Shown: positions 42,340 through 54,656, counted from the stretch's first letter. The stretch is DNA of 64,000 nt from Actinosynnema sp. ALI-1.44 (GCF_001984155.1 NZ_MTQO01000038.1:183968-247967), one strand, 5' to 3'. The notes: generated by a model not told the origin, from the letters alone. Numbers and translations: made by a program.

Positions 42340-42588
42340 ATGTCGGCACTCGGGATCACGCGGCGTCTGCCCGCGACCGCGACCCTGGGTGTCGTCCTCG
42401 CCCTCGGCACGGCCCAGCCGGCCGTTGCCGAACCGGCGCCGATGGCAAAAGTGATCGCCAGGGGTGAACGTGAGGTGGTAGCCGATCAGGCGTCCGCCGC
42501 GCGGGATCTGCTGCTCCTCATGGCGGCTATGGGCGGTCTTGTCATCGGCGCCGGAGGCGTGCTCATGGCACGCGGTACACGCCAGTGA
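42340..42588 (+). CDS. Small membrane or secreted protein
   Basis: An 82-residue protein with two hydrophobic parts: an N-terminal signal-like segment (ATATLGVVLALGTAQPAVAE, possible cleavage after AVA near residue 30) and a C-terminal membrane helix (DLLLLMAAMGGLVIGAGGVL, about 56-75) with a short positive tail RGTRQ. The short middle part (AKVIARGEREVVADQASAAR) is charged. GAAGGGA 9 bases upstream supports the ATG. It is divergent from an XRE-like regulator and is followed by a hairpin. Function unknown; a small membrane sensor or envelope protein is conceivable. Confidence 0.65.
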   Translation: MSALGITRRLPATATLGVVLALGTAQPAVAEPAPMAKVIARGEREVVADQASAARDLLLLMAAMGGLVIGAGGVLMARGTRQ

Positions 42589-42622
42589 AGGCGTGATCTC
42601 GTAAAGCCGGACCGAGGGGTGG

Positions 42623-42652
42623 TGTGTTGGGACGGCGTCCCGCCCCAACACA
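42623..42652. terminator. Hairpin after the small membrane protein
   Basis: TGTGTTGGG (42623-42631) pairs perfectly with CCCAACACA (42644-42652) around a GC-rich 12-base centre that can pair further. No T-tract follows. It probably ends the short transcript before tmk. Confidence 0.55.
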
Positions 42653-42696
42653 GCCGGAGTCCCTGACCGTCCTATTCGGACATAAAGGTGCCAGGC

Positions 42697-42702
42697 TAGG
42701 GT
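42697..42702 (+). promoter_or_regulatory. -10 box TAGGGT for tmk
   Basis: TAGGGT lies 7 bases before the tmk GTG, which has no ribosome binding site; a leaderless transcript is likely. Confidence 0.4.
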
Positions 42703-42709
42703 TGCGCCT

Positions 42710-43342
42710 GTGGGTCGACTCGTTGTCATCGAAGGTCTGGACGGATCAGGCAAACGCACGCTCGGCGCCGCGCTGACCGAAGCGTTCCAACGGCGTGGTG
42801 CCAAGGTCACGCAGCACGCCTTCCCGCGCTACGGCGACAGCGTGCACGCGGACCTGGTGAGCGACGCGCTGCACGGGCGTCTCGGCGACGTGGCCGACTC
42901 CGTGCACGGCATGGCTGTCCTGTTCGCACTCGACCGGCACGGCGCGCGGGACGCGCTGCTGCGTGACATCGAGGACTTCGACGTCGTGCTCGTCGACCGG
43001 TACATCGCGTCGAACGCGGCCTACCAGGCGGCACGGCTGCACCAGGACGAGCACGGCGAGATCGTCGAGTGGATCCGCGTGCTCGAGGTCGAGCGGTTCG
43101 GCCTGCCCGTGCCGGACCGCCAGCTGCTGCTGCGGGTGCCCGTCGACCTCGCCGCGACTCGCGCCGAGACCCGCGACCGGGTCCGGGACACGTACGAAAA
43201 GGACGGCGGCCTGCAGGCCCGCTGTGCCGCCGTCTACGACGGACTGGCTCGCGTCGGCTGGCTCGCGCCGTGGCAGGTCCTCGACGGCAGCACTGACCAG
43301 GACTTCGACCAGCTCAGCGGCGCCCTGTTGGTCGACGAGTAA
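42710..43342 (+). CDS. tmk: Thymidylate kinase
   Basis: A 210-residue dTMP kinase. The P-loop is GLDGSGKRT (9-17), with Arg-Thr after the lysine as in mycobacterial Tmk, the DRY-type motif is VLVDRYIASNAAYQAAR, and the LID region RAETRDRVRDTYEKDGG follows. It makes dTDP for DNA and also feeds the dTDP-rhamnose route. It lies 139 bases before mtrA on the same strand, the order seen in mycobacteria (tmk-mtrA-mtrB-lpqB). Confidence 0.93.
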   Translation: MGRLVVIEGLDGSGKRTLGAALTEAFQRRGAKVTQHAFPRYGDSVHADLVSDALHGRLGDVADSVHGMAVLFALDRHGARDALLRDIEDFDVVLVDRYIASNAAYQAARLHQDEHGEIVEWIRVLEVERFGLPVPDRQLLLRVPVDLAATRAETRDRVRDTYEKDGGLQARCAAVYDGLARVGWLAPWQVLDGSTDQDFDQLSGALLVDE

Positions 43343-43481
43343 CACACTGGGCCGCAGATTCGGATAGGTCATCATCCAAGGCCGCACAGACGAGCGCAGC
43401 GTGGCGATCGAATGGAGTGAACGGGTGATACAACCGCAAGATCAGCGGGTTGTGCACGTCACCGTCAGTGAGAGTGCGACG

Positions 43482-44168
43482 ATGGGGGGCATGAAGGCAC
43501 GCGTGCTGGTTGTGGACGACGACCCGGCCCTCGCCGAGATGCTGACGATCGTGCTCCGCGGTGAGGGTTTCGACACCGCGGTCGTGGCCGACGGCTCCCG
43601 CGCGCTCCCCGCGCTGCGCGAGCTCAAGCCCGACCTGGTGCTGCTCGACCTGATGCTGCCCGGCATGAACGGCATCGACGTCTGCAAGGCGATCAGAGCG
43701 GAGTCGGGCGTCCCGATCGTCATGCTGACCGCCAAGAGCGACACCGTCGACATCGTGCTCGGGCTGGAGTCCGGCGCCGACGACTACGTGGTGAAACCGT
43801 TCAAGCCCAAGGAGTTGGTGGCCAGGGTGCGGGCGCGGATGCGCCGCACCGAGTCCGAGCCCGCCGAGGTGCTCGCGATCGGCGACCTGACCATCGACGT
43901 CCCCGGCCACGAGGTGACCCGCGAGGGCAAGGCGATCCAGCTGACCCCGCTCGAGTTCGACCTGCTGGTGGCGCTGGCCCGCAAGCCGCGCCAGGTGTTC
44001 ACCCGCGAGGTCCTGCTCGAGCAGGTGTGGGGCTACCGCCACGCTGCGGACACCAGGCTGGTGAACGTGCACGTCCAGCGGTTGCGCTCGAAGGTCGAGA
44101 AGGACCCGGAGCACCCCGAGGTCGTGCTGACGGTGAGGGGCGTCGGATACAAGGCGGGCCCTCCGTGA
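43482..44168 (+). CDS. mtrA: Two-component response regulator MtrA
   Basis: A 228-residue OmpR/PhoB-type regulator, the same length as mycobacterial MtrA when started at 43482 (an ATG three codons later is possible). The receiver domain has the acidic pocket VVDDDP (10-15), phosphoacceptor Asp56 in VLLDLMLPG and VVKPFKPKE; the winged helix contains LTPLEFDLLVALARKPRQVF and LVNVHVQRLRSKVEKDPEHP. It is phosphorylated by MtrB and in actinobacteria controls cell division, wall hydrolases and replication genes. The gene is 11 bases before mtrB. Confidence 0.96.
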   Translation: MGGMKARVLVVDDDPALAEMLTIVLRGEGFDTAVVADGSRALPALRELKPDLVLLDLMLPGMNGIDVCKAIRAESGVPIVMLTAKSDTVDIVLGLESGADDYVVKPFKPKELVARVRARMRRTESEPAEVLAIGDLTIDVPGHEVTREGKAIQLTPLEFDLLVALARKPRQVFTREVLLEQVWGYRHAADTRLVNVHVQRLRSKVEKDPEHPEVVLTVRGVGYKAGPP

Positions 44169-44178
44169 TACTGGGTAG

Positions 44179-45831
44179 ATGAAGCGTTTCTTCGCGCGGT
44201 CCAGCAGGCTGGTGATCCGGCAGCTGGGCCGCGCGGTGGCGTTCTGCCGCGAGCGTGCCAAGGCGTTCAGCGAGCTGTGGCGGCGGTCGCTGCAGGTCCG
44301 TGTCGTGGTGAGCACGCTCGCGCTCTCGTCTGCCGTGGTGTTCGTGCTGGGCCTGGTGCTGCAGAACCAGATCAGCGACCGGCTGCTGTCCAGCAAGCAG
44401 GAAGCCGCGATCGCGCAGACGCACATCGCCGTCGGCATCGCCAACAGCGAACTGCTCGGCGTGAACGTGCTGTCCGACGGTTTCCGCGAACGCCTCAGCG
44501 GCGCCGTCAACAGGTTGTCCAGCACAGCGGCGGACGAGGAAGGCGGCGACTCGGTCGCGGGCGCGTTCGACCCGATCATCGCCTACGACGGCGAGGACGT
44601 GGCGGACCCGATCAACGCGGGCCCGAACTACGCCGACGTCCCGCAGTCGCTGCGCGCGTACGTGCAGAAGGGCCAGGTCGCGCGGCAGATCGCCACGGTC
44701 GACCGCAACAGCGTGCGCACCACGTTCCTGTTCATCGGCGCCCCGGTGACCAGTGCGAACCGGCCGCTGCAGCTGTACCTGCTGTTCCCGCTGACCACCG
44801 AGCAGAACACGGTCGACGTCGTGCAGAGCACGCTGATGGTGGGCGGTCTTGTACTGCTCCTGCTGCTCGCGGGCATCGCCAACCTCGTGACCAGGCAGGT
44901 CGTCCGGCCGGTGCGGCGCGCCGCGGAGGCCTCGGAACGGTTCGCCGCCGGTGAGCTCGACGAACGCATGGCCGTCATCGGCGAGGACGACGTGGCCAAA
45001 CTGGCCGACTCGTACAACCAGATGGCCGAGAGCATCAAGTACCAGATCCGGCAGCTGGAGGAGTTCGGCCAGCTGCAGCGCAGGTTCACCTCGGACGTCT
45101 CGCACGAGCTGCGCACGCCGTTGACGACCGTGCGGATGGCCGCGGACGTGCTGCACGCCTCCCGCGCCCAGTTCCCCGCCGGGCTGGCGCGGTCGACCGA
45201 ACTGCTGGTCGACGAGCTCGACCGGTTCGAGTCGCTGCTCGGCGACCTGCTGGAGATCTCCCGGCTCGACGCGGGCGTGGAGGAACTGGTCGCCGAGATC
45301 ACCGACGTCCGCGCGATCGCCAAGCGCGCGCTGGACGCCGTGCGGGTGGTCGCCGACAACGCGGGCAGCCGGATCGAACTGGAGCTGCCCGCCGCGCCCG
45401 CGACCGCCGAGGTCGACGCGCGGCGGATCGAACGCGTCCTGCGCAACCTCCTGGCCAACGCGGTCGACCACGGCGAAGGCCACCCGGTCCGGCTGCGGCT
45501 GGCGTTCGACGACACCACGCTGGCGGTTGCCGTCCGCGACTACGGCGTCGGGCTGCGGCAGGGCGAGGCCGACCTGGTGTTCAACAGGTTCTGGCGGGCC
45601 GACCCGTCCCGCAACAGGCACACCGGCGGCACCGGGCTCGGCCTGGCGATCAGCGTCGAGGACGCCCGGTTGCACGGCGGACGCCTCGAAGCGTGGGGTG
45701 AGCCGGGCCGCGGCGCGAACTTCCGGTTGCTGCTGCCGCGTCACCAGGACGTCGAGATGGGCGAGAGCCCGTTGCCGCTGCGGCCGGAGGACGACGTGCC
45801 CGCCGAGCCATCGCTGGAGGAGGTCCGGTGA
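44179..45831 (+). CDS. mtrB: Sensor histidine kinase MtrB
   Basis: A 550-residue membrane kinase. TM1 is about 43-61, an extracytoplasmic sensor spans about 62-215, TM2 about 216-238, then HAMP (about 240-292), the phosphorylated His309 in SDVSHELRTPLTT and the ATPase domain with NLLANAVDHGEG, VRDYGVGLRQGEADLVFNRF and HTGGTGLGLAIS. It phosphorylates MtrA in response to septal or peptidoglycan cues, modulated by LpqB. Its TGA overlaps the lpqB GTG (GTGA at 45828-45831). The acidic C-terminal tail (PLRPEDDVPAEPSLEEVR) is typical. Confidence 0.96.
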   Translation: MKRFFARSSRLVIRQLGRAVAFCRERAKAFSELWRRSLQVRVVVSTLALSSAVVFVLGLVLQNQISDRLLSSKQEAAIAQTHIAVGIANSELLGVNVLSDGFRERLSGAVNRLSSTAADEEGGDSVAGAFDPIIAYDGEDVADPINAGPNYADVPQSLRAYVQKGQVARQIATVDRNSVRTTFLFIGAPVTSANRPLQLYLLFPLTTEQNTVDVVQSTLMVGGLVLLLLLAGIANLVTRQVVRPVRRAAEASERFAAGELDERMAVIGEDDVAKLADSYNQMAESIKYQIRQLEEFGQLQRRFTSDVSHELRTPLTTVRMAADVLHASRAQFPAGLARSTELLVDELDRFESLLGDLLEISRLDAGVEELVAEITDVRAIAKRALDAVRVVADNAGSRIELELPAAPATAEVDARRIERVLRNLLANAVDHGEGHPVRLRLAFDDTTLAVAVRDYGVGLRQGEADLVFNRFWRADPSRNRHTGGTGLGLAISVEDARLHGGRLEAWGEPGRGANFRLLLPRHQDVEMGESPLPLRPEDDVPAEPSLEEVR

Positions 45832-47546
45832 TCCGCCGGTTGGTTCTCGTACTCGGCTGCCTGCTGGTGGTGGCCTCCTGCGCCAACATCCCCAAGCAGA
45901 CGAACGCGCAGGTGATCCCGAACCCCGCGTCGCAGCCCCAGCAGAAGATCGAGCTGCCGGACAAGGACGCCAGCCCGATCACCGTGGTCCGCCGGTTCGT
46001 CGAGGCCAGCGGCGAGACCGCGGTCGCCGAGGCGTACCTGACCGAGGACGCCAGACGGCTGTGGCGCCCGGACAACCAGCTGACCATCATCGAGAACGAG
46101 TTCAGCACGGTGCCCCAGCCGCAGGGAAAGGACGGCGACCCCAACCGCACCACCGTCGAGGTGAAAGCGACCTCCAAGGGCTGGCTGGACTCCCGCAAGT
46201 CGTTCGTGGCGCAGACCGGGGCGCAGACCGCGACGGTCAAGCTGACCAAGCAGGAAGGCCAGTGGCGCATCAGCGAGGCGCCCGGCAACGTGCTCATCCC
46301 GATCTCGGTGTTCAACAACCACTACCGCGCGGTCAAGCTCTACTTCTACGACAGCGCCTCCCGTGAGGTGCCAGTCCCCGACCAGCGCTACCTGCCCGGT
46401 GCGCCGCAGCCCGCGGCGAGCGAGATCGTCGGCCTGCTCCTGCAAGGCCCGGCTTCGGCGTTGCAGGGCGCGGTCCGCAGTGCCCTGCCGTCCTCGGCCG
46501 TGCAACGCACGAACGTCACGCCGTCGAGAGACGGCGCGACCGTCGTGAACCTGGGCCAACTGGGCAACGTGTCCACCGAGGAGAAACGGGCGATCGCGAT
46601 CCAGATCGTGCTGTCCCTGCAGGACGTGGCGGCCACGACCGTCCGGCTGCAGGTCGAGGGCCTGCCGCTGGTGCCGGACCAGCCGGACTGGAAAGTCAGC
46701 GACATCCTGCCCGACAGCGACCGGACCACCCCGAAAGCCCAGCTCACCGGCATGATGGTGGTCGGCAACCGGATCAAGGAGCTGCGAGACGGCAAGCAGA
46801 TCAACAACCCGGCGGGTGACGGCTCGTACCACGTCGAGAGCGCGGCCCAGTCCGTCGACGGATCGCAGCTGGCCGTGGTCGAACGGCTGAACTCCGGCGA
46901 CCTGCAGCTGCGCGTCGGCGCCCTCACCGAGGGCCTGCGCCAGACCAACGTCACCGGCAAGGAGATGACCCGCCCGACCTGGCAGTTCGCCGTGGCGTCG
47001 AACGAGATCGGCAACGAGGTCTGGGTGGTCGTCGACGGCACCATCACCCGCGCGGTCCGCACCCGTGAAGGGCCGTGGCTGTCGTTGCCGGTGAACGGAT
47101 CGGAGCTGGAACGCTTCGGCAAGATCACCGAGCTGCGGCTGTCGCGCGACGGCGTCCGGGTGGCGGTGGTGGCGGGCGGCAAGCTCTACGTCGGCTCGGT
47201 CGGCCGCACCCAGGGCACCACCAACGTCGCCATCACCTCGCCGAAGCCGCTGCTGCCGTCGGTGACGAACGTCGTCAGCGTGGACTGGTTGGACCCGAGC
47301 CGTGTCGTCGCCGCGACGAACACGCCGAACGGCCTGGTCTGGCAGGTCCCGGTGGACGGGATCGAGGCGCAGCGCTACAGCCTCGCGAACCTGACGGCCC
47401 CGCTGACGTCGGTCACGGCGGCTCCGAGCCGTCAGGTCGTCGTGACGGACGCCGTGGGGATGTGGACAGTGTCGGAGGTCGGCCAGGTCTGGCTGCCCCA
47501 CCCGCAGAGCCAGGGCCCCACTGCCCGCCCCTTCTACCCAGGCTGA
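45828..47546 (+). CDS. lpqB: Lipoprotein LpqB
   Basis: A 572-residue lipoprotein. The signal peptide RRLVLVLGCLLVVASC ends in a lipobox with the lipidated Cys18. Residues about 45-180 resemble the LpqB N-terminal domain (ITVVRRFVEASGETAVAEAY), 195-310 a GerMN domain (AASEIVGLLLQGPASALQGA), and 320-572 a beta-propeller-like repeat region. LpqB interacts with the MtrB sensor domain outside the membrane and tunes MtrA phosphorylation. Coupled translation with mtrB keeps their amounts in step. Confidence 0.95.
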   Translation: MIRRLVLVLGCLLVVASCANIPKQTNAQVIPNPASQPQQKIELPDKDASPITVVRRFVEASGETAVAEAYLTEDARRLWRPDNQLTIIENEFSTVPQPQGKDGDPNRTTVEVKATSKGWLDSRKSFVAQTGAQTATVKLTKQEGQWRISEAPGNVLIPISVFNNHYRAVKLYFYDSASREVPVPDQRYLPGAPQPAASEIVGLLLQGPASALQGAVRSALPSSAVQRTNVTPSRDGATVVNLGQLGNVSTEEKRAIAIQIVLSLQDVAATTVRLQVEGLPLVPDQPDWKVSDILPDSDRTTPKAQLTGMMVVGNRIKELRDGKQINNPAGDGSYHVESAAQSVDGSQLAVVERLNSGDLQLRVGALTEGLRQTNVTGKEMTRPTWQFAVASNEIGNEVWVVVDGTITRAVRTREGPWLSLPVNGSELERFGKITELRLSRDGVRVAVVAGGKLYVGSVGRTQGTTNVAITSPKPLLPSVTNVVSVDWLDPSRVVAATNTPNGLVWQVPVDGIEAQRYSLANLTAPLTSVTAAPSRQVVVTDAVGMWTVSEVGQVWLPHPQSQGPTARPFYPG

Positions 47547-47584
47547 GCACCTGGAGTGTCGGTGGTCGCTGCCATGCTGCGCCG

Positions 47585-48172
47585 GTGTTCAAGGCGTTGG
47601 CTGAGCTGCTGGTTCCGTCGTGCTGCGCGGGTTGTGACACGCCTGGCGACGCGCTCTGCGGCGACTGCAAGACAAGCATGTCCGGCCTCCGGGTGATCCA
47701 CCGAAGCGAGGACATGCCCCCGGTGTATGCCCTGGGCCGGTACACCGGCGTCGCCCGGCGAGCGGTGATCGCGTACAAGGAGCGCGGCAGGCGGGAGCTC
47801 GCGGCAACTTTCGGCGGCCTGCTCACCGACGCGCTCCGGAAGCTCCCCCCGGCTGATCTCGTGCCGGTGCCGTCCCGGCCGCGGGCGGTGCGTGCCAGGG
47901 GTTTCGAGCACATGGCTTTGGTCGCCGCGCACACCACGGCTGCCGTCCGGCCGGTGCTGCGGCTGGATCGCCGGGTGCGGGACTCGGTCGGTCTCGACGC
48001 GGACCAACGGGCGGGCAACCTCGCCGGGAGGCTCACGTGCGTGCCCACTCGTGCGAAGGTCATCTTGATCGATGACGTTGTTACCACGGGCGCCACGGCT
48101 ACAGCCTGTTGCAGTGCCCTCACCAGGGCGGGAGCCGTCGTTCTCGCCGTTGTTGCGCTGACTGCTACCTAG
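47585..48172 (+). CDS. ComF-family phosphoribosyltransferase-like protein
   Basis: A 195-residue ComF/GntX-type protein. The N-terminal zinc-finger part has CCAGCDTPGDALCGDC with paired cysteines, and the PRTase motif is VILIDDVVTTGATATACCSA, which binds phosphoribosyl pyrophosphate in active enzymes. ComF is required for DNA uptake in Bacillus; its role in actinobacteria is unclear. It lies 38 bases after lpqB on the same strand, as in mycobacteria (Rv3242c). The GTG at 47585 gives the family start. Confidence 0.86.
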   Translation: MFKALAELLVPSCCAGCDTPGDALCGDCKTSMSGLRVIHRSEDMPPVYALGRYTGVARRAVIAYKERGRRELAATFGGLLTDALRKLPPADLVPVPSRPRAVRARGFEHMALVAAHTTAAVRPVLRLDRRVRDSVGLDADQRAGNLAGRLTCVPTRAKVILIDDVVTTGATATACCSALTRAGAVVLAVVALTAT

Positions 48173-48656
48173 ATCCGATTCATACCCCCACATGGGTGAT
48201 TACCCATCGGGAACCAAGATCGGTATTCGGCCGTTGAAACGGTATGGAAAGCCGGGATGAACGGCCGGTGGGTCCGTTGGAGGGACAACGCGACCCATCC
48301 GAGTCAGCCCGGACAGCGACCGTGCTGGGCCGGTCGATCCTCCACAAGGGTGAAAACCACCCTCTTCGAGTGGACTCTCCGCCGACACTGGAGTACAGCG
48401 GGGCACGTTTTCCTGTGGTCGGCGTCACTCTCCGTCGTTGCGAGAGTTCGCCCGCCATGGGGACTGTTGCTCAACCGCAACCAGGGCTAACGTGCTGCGC
48501 TATCAGCCCCGGCATGAGGGAGGAGGCGATCAGCCCATGACCCTGGCGCCGGCGGGGAGCTGAACCCAACAGAGGCAACGGTTCGGCTCGGCAGGACCCC
48601 GAGCGCCACGTTTTCGCCGATCAGATGGCTCGCAGAAAACAGCGAGGAGGTCGTGT
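48173..48656. other. 484-base leader region of hpf
   Basis: No convincing gene. It contains an inverted repeat ATGGGT-GATT-ACCCAT (48192-48207), a possible alternative-sigma promoter (48210-48235), and then about 420 bases before the hpf start, unusually long for this window. A 98-codon reading at 48244-48540 has no ribosome binding site or family resemblance. A strong binding site GAGGAGG lies just before hpf. Confidence 0.6.
48210..48235 (+). promoter_or_regulatory. Candidate SigR/SigH-type promoter for hpf
   Basis: GGAAC, 18 bases, GTT, preceded by GG, matches the GGAAT-N18-GTT pattern of disulfide-stress sigma factors (SigR in Streptomyces, SigH in mycobacteria) at all but one position. 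hpf is a plausible stress target. The match is short, so chance is possible. Confidence 0.4.
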
Positions 48657-49337
48657 ATGGACATCGTCGTCAAGGGGCGAAACGTCGAAGTACCCGATCA
48701 CTACCGGGTGCACGTGACGGACAAGCTCGCCCGACTGGAGCGGTACGACAAGAAAGTCATCCGCTTCGATGTTGAGTTGTTCCACGAGCCCAACCGCAGG
48801 CAGATGAAGAACTGCCAGCGCGTGGAGATCACCGCCAAGGTCAGGGGACCTGTGGTCCGTTCCGAGGCGTGCGCGGGCGACTTCTACGCCGCGCTCGACT
48901 CAGCGGTGAACAAGCTCGAGAACAGGTTGCGCAGACTGCATGACCGCAGGCGTGTGCACTACGGGCGACGCAGCCCGACCTCGATGGCGGAGGCGACAGC
49001 CACGTCAGCGCTCGGCTCCGTTGACGCTGCGCCGGAACTGCGCGCGCGCAACATGACCAACAGCCAGCGTGCCGCACAGACCGCGGTGCTGGAAGCGCCG
49101 GAGTACGAGGGTGTCGTACCCGAGCAGCGTTGGGACGACGGTCTGGAAGACCCCAGGCCAGGACGCGTGGTGCGGGAGAAGGAGCATCCCGCGACTCCCA
49201 TGAGTGTCGACCAGGCTCTGTACCAGATGGAGCTGGTCGGGCACGACTTCTTCCTCTTCTTCGACGTCGAAGCGGGCCGGCCGAGCGTGGTCTACCGCCG
49301 CAAGGGCTTCGACTACGGCGTCATCAGAATGTCCTAG
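48657..49337 (+). CDS. hpf: Long-form ribosome hibernation promoting factor
   Basis: A 226-residue long HPF. The N-terminal domain (1-100; DIVVKGRNVEVPDHYRVHVT, LARLERYDKKVIRFDVELFH) binds the 30S decoding centre; a linker of about 65 residues leads to the C-terminal dimerisation domain (about 170-226; SVDQALYQMELVGHDFFLFF, VVYRRKGFDYGVIR) that joins two ribosomes into inactive 100S particles. Expression rises in stationary phase or stress in relatives. GAGGAGG 7 bases upstream is a strong ribosome binding site. An intrinsic terminator follows. Confidence 0.95.
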   Translation: MDIVVKGRNVEVPDHYRVHVTDKLARLERYDKKVIRFDVELFHEPNRRQMKNCQRVEITAKVRGPVVRSEACAGDFYAALDSAVNKLENRLRRLHDRRRVHYGRRSPTSMAEATATSALGSVDAAPELRARNMTNSQRAAQTAVLEAPEYEGVVPEQRWDDGLEDPRPGRVVREKEHPATPMSVDQALYQMELVGHDFFLFFDVEAGRPSVVYRRKGFDYGVIRMS

Positions 49338-49360
49338 ACCTCACCTCTCCACGACCGAGT

Positions 49361-49403
49361 GAACGCCCCCGGGAACCCTTGCGGATCCCGGGGCGTTCTT
49401 TTT
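49361..49403 (+). terminator. Intrinsic terminator after hpf
   Basis: GAACGCCCCCGGGA pairs with TCCCGGGGCGTTC (one bulged C) around an 11-base loop, followed by TTTTT at 49399-49403. It is the only hairpin in the window with a clear T-tract. Confidence 0.88.
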
Positions 49404-49521
49404 GGTGGAGCACGGTCGTACGACGCACGGCCGTGCACCGTGTCATGCCCGTTCCCTACGATGGGGGAGAGGTGCCCTGTCGGCGGGCGCACAGTCGATC
49501 ACGTAATGAGGTCAGGGCAAC

Positions 49522-52887
<3,366 letters not shown>

Positions 52888-52909
52888 CAAGGAAACACAG
52901 AACAACACC

Positions 52910-52942
52910 CCGCTGGGGCGGCCGAACCGGCCGCCCCAGCGG
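52910..52942. terminator. Strong hairpin after secA
   Basis: A perfect 15-base stem (CCGCTGGGGCGGCCG) with a 3-base loop AAC, 22 bases after the secA stop. No T-tract, but the stem is very stable. Confidence 0.75.
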
Positions 52943-53259
52943 CGTGTCGAGGCATCGACGGCCGCACGCGGTTCGGATCGTGGCCGGGTTCTGCGGCACG
53001 GTGGTCTCCGATCGGACAACCTGACCCGACTCACTCGCGATCCCGGCGTATCGCTTTGGCCCGGTGATCATCCGTGCTTGGTGATCAGTGAGCGGGGATG
53101 CCGTCCTGTGGACAACCCGGTTGTTCTTGATCTTCACCGGGCTCCGCTGTCGGTGTCGCCTCCTAGGCTGGATTCCGGGGGCCGGAGGCTGGGCCGGAGC
53201 CGCCGACACGGCACCGACCGCAGCATCCGGCCTCCGAAGAGCCCCCGGGTTTCCGCTGG
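52943..53259. other. 317-base gap without a recognised gene
   Basis: Open readings here are short and without ribosome binding sites. Two GGTGATCA words (53062-53069 and 53079-53086) form a short direct repeat. Nothing else is recognised. Confidence 0.5.
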
Positions 53260-53706
53260 TCAGCAATGGATTATTCGGAAGTACACGCAGATCCAGCTGC
53301 CCTTCCGGAACTCGAATCTGCACGCGAGGGCTTCCGCGCGGCGCGCTCTTGTCCCGTGGCGTGTCGTCTCCACCAGTCCACAGGTTTCCACTGCGTCCAC
53401 AGCCGGGCGGCAGCTGTGGATGGATGACAGCTGGTAGCGGATTCCCACCGGCGGTCTGGTGCGCAGGCGGGTGAGGGTCGCTCGGTGGACCGGCGGCGCC
53501 ACCAGCGTCTCCAGGTGCCCTGGTGGCCTGCGGCCATCGAGGACTTCGAGGATCTTGGTCGCGATCAGCGTGAACCGCGCGTTGTCCGCGGTCACTGGTA
53601 GTTCGTGCGCCTGCGCGGCGGGTTCCGGCTGTCTCGTCGCCGGGATCAGGATTTGCCCGTCGATGGGCTCGTAGGTGGTCAGCGGGCGCAGTGTCGGTGT
53701 CGTCAA
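53260..53706 (-). CDS. Rv3235-family protein
   Basis: A 148-residue member of a conserved actinobacterial family linked to secA. The first 40 residues are variable (TTPTLRPLTTYEPIDGQILI), then TLIATKILEVLDGRRPPGHL and the conserved end ALACRFEFRKGSWICVYFRI. The first half of the core is helical, the end beta-hairpin. No enzyme motif; function unknown. The start is TTG, with GGGGAG about 9 bases upstream; no better codon is in frame. It is convergent with secA and divergent from nothing close; the methyltransferase behind it is on the same strand 139 bases away. Confidence 0.72.
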   Translation of the reverse strand: MTTPTLRPLTTYEPIDGQILIPATRQPEPAAQAHELPVTADNARFTLIATKILEVLDGRRPPGHLETLVAPPVHRATLTRLRTRPPVGIRYQLSSIHSCRPAVDAVETCGLVETTRHGTRARRAEALACRFEFRKGSWICVYFRIIHC

Positions 53707-53845
53707 AGCTGTGGCTCCCCGTCGGATCGGTCACCGAACAGAGAGTCCGGGTTGTCCGATCCGGACAGAGTTCCCTCGAACGGATGACACGGCCGCCACG
53801 CCCGTAATCATGCGTGTGGAGCAGCGGGGGTCACCGCGTGCGTTT

Positions 53846-54601
53846 CTAAAATGCCGCCGGGTCGCGGCGGAGGTGTTCGAAACACAGCACTGCCGCCGCG
53901 CTCGCCACGTTGAGCGATTCCACGCCGCCGCGCATCGGGATCGACAACCAGGACGTCACGTGCTCCCGCACCTCCGGGCTGACCCCGGCCGTCTCGCTAC
54001 CAAGCACGAACGCGGCGCGTGCGGGCAACTCGGCGGAGAACAGTGATGTCGGCGCGTCCGCAGCCAACGCGTACAGCGGATACCCCGATGAGCGCAGCTG
54101 GGAAGCAGCCTCCGCGGCCGTCGCGCACCGCAGCACAGGCGCGTGGAACGCGACCCCGGCGGACGCCTTCACGACCAGCGGGTCGATCGACGCGACCCCA
54201 CGCCGCGGCACCACGATCCCGCCCATCCCGGCGGCAGTCGCGGTCCGCAGGATCATGCCCACGTTCGCGGGCGTCGTGATCCCGTCCAGCAGCAACACGC
54301 CCCGGGGAGGCCGTGGCCCGGACAACGCGTCCGCCAGCAGCTTCATCCGCGGCGCGACGACGTCCGCCAGCACACCCTGGTCCTGCTTGCCGTTGCCTGC
54401 GAGCACCTTCACCCGCTGGGCCGTCGCGCGCTGCACGTCGACGCCCCGCGCGGCGGCGGCGTCCAGGATCTCGCGCGCGGCCGGTCCGCGTGCCGTGTCG
54501 GCGAGGACGACCTTGTCCACTTCCAGCGCCGCGTCGCCGAGCGCCTCCAACACCGGCTTGCGGCCGTACACGGTGACGAACCTGTCCTTGGGTGAAGCCA
54601 T
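53846..54601 (-). CDS. SpoU/TrmH-family RNA 2'-O-methyltransferase
   Basis: A 251-residue SPOUT enzyme. The substrate-binding N-terminal domain (RFVTVYGRKPVLEAL) is followed by the knotted catalytic domain: LLLDGITTPANVGMILRTA (motif 1), FVLGSETAGVSPEV (motif 2) and IPMRGGVESLNVASAAAVLC (motif 3), which binds S-adenosylmethionine. It methylates a ribose in tRNA or rRNA; whether it acts like TsnR or RlmB cannot be decided. The second ATG in frame matches the family N-terminus MASPKDRF. Confidence 0.9.
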   Translation of the reverse strand: MASPKDRFVTVYGRKPVLEALGDAALEVDKVVLADTARGPAAREILDAAAARGVDVQRATAQRVKVLAGNGKQDQGVLADVVAPRMKLLADALSGPRPPRGVLLLDGITTPANVGMILRTATAAGMGGIVVPRRGVASIDPLVVKASAGVAFHAPVLRCATAAEAASQLRSSGYPLYALAADAPTSLFSAELPARAAFVLGSETAGVSPEVREHVTSWLSIPMRGGVESLNVASAAAVLCFEHLRRDPAAF

Positions 54602-54656
54602 GTGCGCAGAATCCCACGGCGTGCAGATGTGCGACGACCGGGCCACGGTCCGCGAT

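Noticed and set aside
43343..43481. MtrA autoregulatory site upstream of mtrA
   Set aside because: GTCACCGTCAG near 43457 recalls the GTCAC words of MtrA sites, but the repeat is too short and imperfect to claim.
48244..48540. 98-codon gene in the hpf leader
   Set aside because: No ribosome binding site, no family resemblance and an atypical amino acid mix; kept as leader sequence.
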